Source: Bradyrhizobium erythrophlei
Lineage (GTDB): Bacteria > Pseudomonadota > Alphaproteobacteria > Rhizobiales > Xanthobacteraceae
Assembly (NCBI RefSeq): GCF_900129505.1
Contig: NZ_LT670818.1
Location: 4,683,001-4,747,000, forward strand
Reading direction: 5' to 3'
Length of the DNA: 64,000 nucleotides
The position numbers were made by a program, and so were the translations under genes. Below, piece by piece: positions 63,601 through 64,000 of this stretch (position 1 is the stretch's first letter; the number at the start of each line of letters is the position of its first letter). Under the pieces are notes generated by a model, which saw nothing but the letters and a program-made list of their open reading frames with translations, ran no database searches and was not told the origin of the DNA.

Positions 63601-63825
63601 GTTCTCATGACGGCGCTCGCGATGATCATCGGCATGTTGCCGATGGCACTCGGGCTGGGCGAAGGCGGCGAGCAGAACGCACCGCTTGGCCGTGCGGTCA
63701 TCGGCGGTCTGATTTTTGCAACGACTGCCACGCTGATGTTTGTTCCCGTGGTGTTTAGTATGGTACACAAAAAGCAAGGCGCCAAAGCCGCCGCCTCATC
63801 GGAGATTCCGCATGCCGCCCACTGA
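60643..63825 (+). CDS. RND efflux transporter permease (AcrB/HAE family)
   Basis: 1060 residues, typical of the class. An N-terminal helix (FVVLALLLLIIGPLAAL) leads into a porter domain with PTDIFPDIRIPVIGVVWQYTGLPPDQM; the fourth helix carries the proton-relay Asp pair (GGLALAVGILVDDATVTIEN). Twelve helices and two large periplasmic loops are expected. It exports drugs, solvents or lipophilic compounds together with a membrane-fusion protein, whose gene starts just before this stop. Permease-first order is less common than adaptor-first. Confidence 0.95.
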   Translation: MIALVRIALSRPYTFVVLALLLLIIGPLAALRTPTDIFPDIRIPVIGVVWQYTGLPPDQMAGRITTPFQRSLTTTVNDIEHIVANSYNGFGIVKIFFQPNVDIRTANAQVTAISQTLLKQMPPGATPPLILNYSASTVPIIQLALSGEGLTEQNLADIGINQLRTPLVTVPGAAIPYPFGGKQRQVQIDLNSTALQARGLSGQDVANTLAAQNLITPVGTQKIGEFEYNIQLNNSPLNMEDLGGLPIKNVNGAMVYIRDIASVRDGNPPQTNIVHVDGNRSVLMMVLKAGAISTLDIIAGIKQKVIDVKSQMPDALKIGFIGDQSVFVRGAIGGVANEGVIAALLTSVMILLFLGSWRSTVIIAVSIPLSILGAIIMLSAIGETLNIMTLGGLALAVGILVDDATVTIENINYHLEQGKPVEQSILDGANQIVTPAFVSLLCICIVFVPMFFLTGVARFLFVPMAEAVMFAMIWSFILSRTLVPTMANYLLQPHIHHEGDPPPTRNPFVRFQRGFEARFERLRGSYRDLLSMALSHRPIFVTGFLCFVAVSFLLVPFLGRNFFPSVDAGNILMHVRTQVGTRVEETANQLADVQKAIRKIIPPEEIDTVADNIGMPISGINMTYNNTGVIGPQDGDIQIKLKEDHRPTAEHVQALREQLPRLFPGMTFAFLPADIVSQILNFGAPAPIDLQVRGANVNANFAYANKLLSRIRKIPGIADARIQQSPSNPTFNIDVDRTRAQYVGLTERDVTNSLVVNLAGSSQVAPTYYLNPDNGVSYSIVMQTPQYQIDSLSALQALPITATGNPQSPILGGIANVSRTTSSAVVSQYDIQTLVQIYATPQGRDLGAVAADVRTAIDDTAKDVPKGSSVVLLGQVQTMNSAFSGLLFGLLAAAVLIYLLIVVNFQSWSDPFVIITALPAALAGIVWMLFTTQTTLSVPALTGAIMCMGVATANSVLVISFARERYAELGDPMAAALEAGFVRFRPVLMTALAMIIGMLPMALGLGEGGEQNAPLGRAVIGGLIFATTATLMFVPVVFSMVHKKQGAKAAASSEIPHAAH

Positions 63826-64000
63826 ACAGCGCCCCCCGGTTTCGCGCCGGAGATTGGGCATTTTCGGGGTTGTGGCCGGCATCGCCCTCGTCCTCGTCGT
63901 CATCACCGGCATTCGCGCGCGGGAAGATTCCAGCACGAAGTTGAAGGAATGGACCGACAACCAGGCTGTCCCCACGGTTGCCGTTGCGCTGCCGGACGCC
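63812..64000 (+). CDS. RND membrane-fusion (HlyD/AcrA-type) adaptor, N-terminal part
   Basis: The first 63 residues are in the window; the gene runs off the right edge. A positively charged start (MPPTEQRPPVSRRR) precedes one hydrophobic helix (LGIFGVVAGIALVLVVITGI), the anchor expected for this family; then KLKEWTDNQAVPTVAVALPDA matches the N-terminal region of such adaptors. Start overlaps the pump gene by 14 bases. Confidence 0.8.
   Translation, partial: MPPTEQRPPVSRRRLGIFGVVAGIALVLVVITGIRAREDSSTKLKEWTDNQAVPTVAVALPDA

Noticed and set aside
1..64000. tRNA, rRNA or riboswitch genes
   Set aside because: I looked for tRNA-like cloverleaf sequence and conserved rRNA blocks and saw none; I cannot exclude a small RNA in the gaps.

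Overview
The window looks like chromosome from a high-GC alphaproteobacterium of the Bradyrhizobium / Nitrobacteraceae group. The reasons are dense genes with many ATGA/TGATG overlaps, abundant dipeptide- and Liv-type ABC transporters, a paa phenylacetate cluster, a PHA synthase/phasin region, and many intergenic palindromic repeats of a type I associate with that group (genus inferred from memory, not from a search). No rRNA, tRNA, CRISPR array or prophage is visible.

Layout. 1-9455 (minus strand): a peptide-uptake operon (binding protein, DppB/C/D/F) that continues into a gamma-glutamyltransferase-like enzyme, a DUF1028 protein and a second pair of ATPases running off the left edge. A DadA-like FAD oxidoreductase diverges from it. 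11022-22108: a lipid/storage region with a WS/DGAT acyltransferase, an epoxide hydrolase, a CYP102-type P450-reductase fusion, several alpha/beta hydrolases, a class III-like PHA synthase PhaC preceded by a 128-residue PhaE-like partner, a GNAT acetyltransferase and a phasin with a clear terminator. 22295-32911: a DUF445 membrane protein, an alpha/beta hydrolase paralogous to the one at 11276, then paaX, paaABCDE and, on the opposite strand, an amidase, paaK and paaI. Together these would make phenylacetyl-CoA and epoxidise it; the ring-opening and beta-oxidation genes are not in the window.

33277-44860: a YeeE/YedE (TsuA-like) transporter; an IS630-family element with a broken transposase inserted between two hairpins of a repeat; an alpha/beta hydrolase-OsmC fusion; a sulfite-oxidase-like molybdoprotein; a P450 with its [3Fe-4S] ferredoxin and a divergent TetR regulator; a second amidase; a formamidase-like hydrolase; an SDR that lacks the catalytic lysine; and tartrate dehydrogenase. 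45015-53886: a LysR gene with an M20 amidohydrolase and a 2-hydroxyacid dehydrogenase on one side, and a DUF1445 protein followed by a complete Liv/amide ABC transporter on the other. This is probably one uptake-and-degradation unit for an unidentified nitrogenous compound.

54261-58560: a four-carbon sugar-acid (threonate/erythronate) pathway, with OtnC on one strand and LtnD, OtnI and OtnK on the other. 58709-64000: a methyl-accepting chemotaxis protein, an RND efflux pump and the start of its membrane-fusion partner.

The most unusual signals are: a duplicated livH start region with a palindromic repeat between the copies (50451-50632); six copies of that repeat, three of them inside operons; the minimal PhaE-like protein; the IS630 with an A7 slippery run and an amber codon; the SDR with YxxxS in place of YxxxK; and a 31-bp near-palindrome over the paaA promoter.
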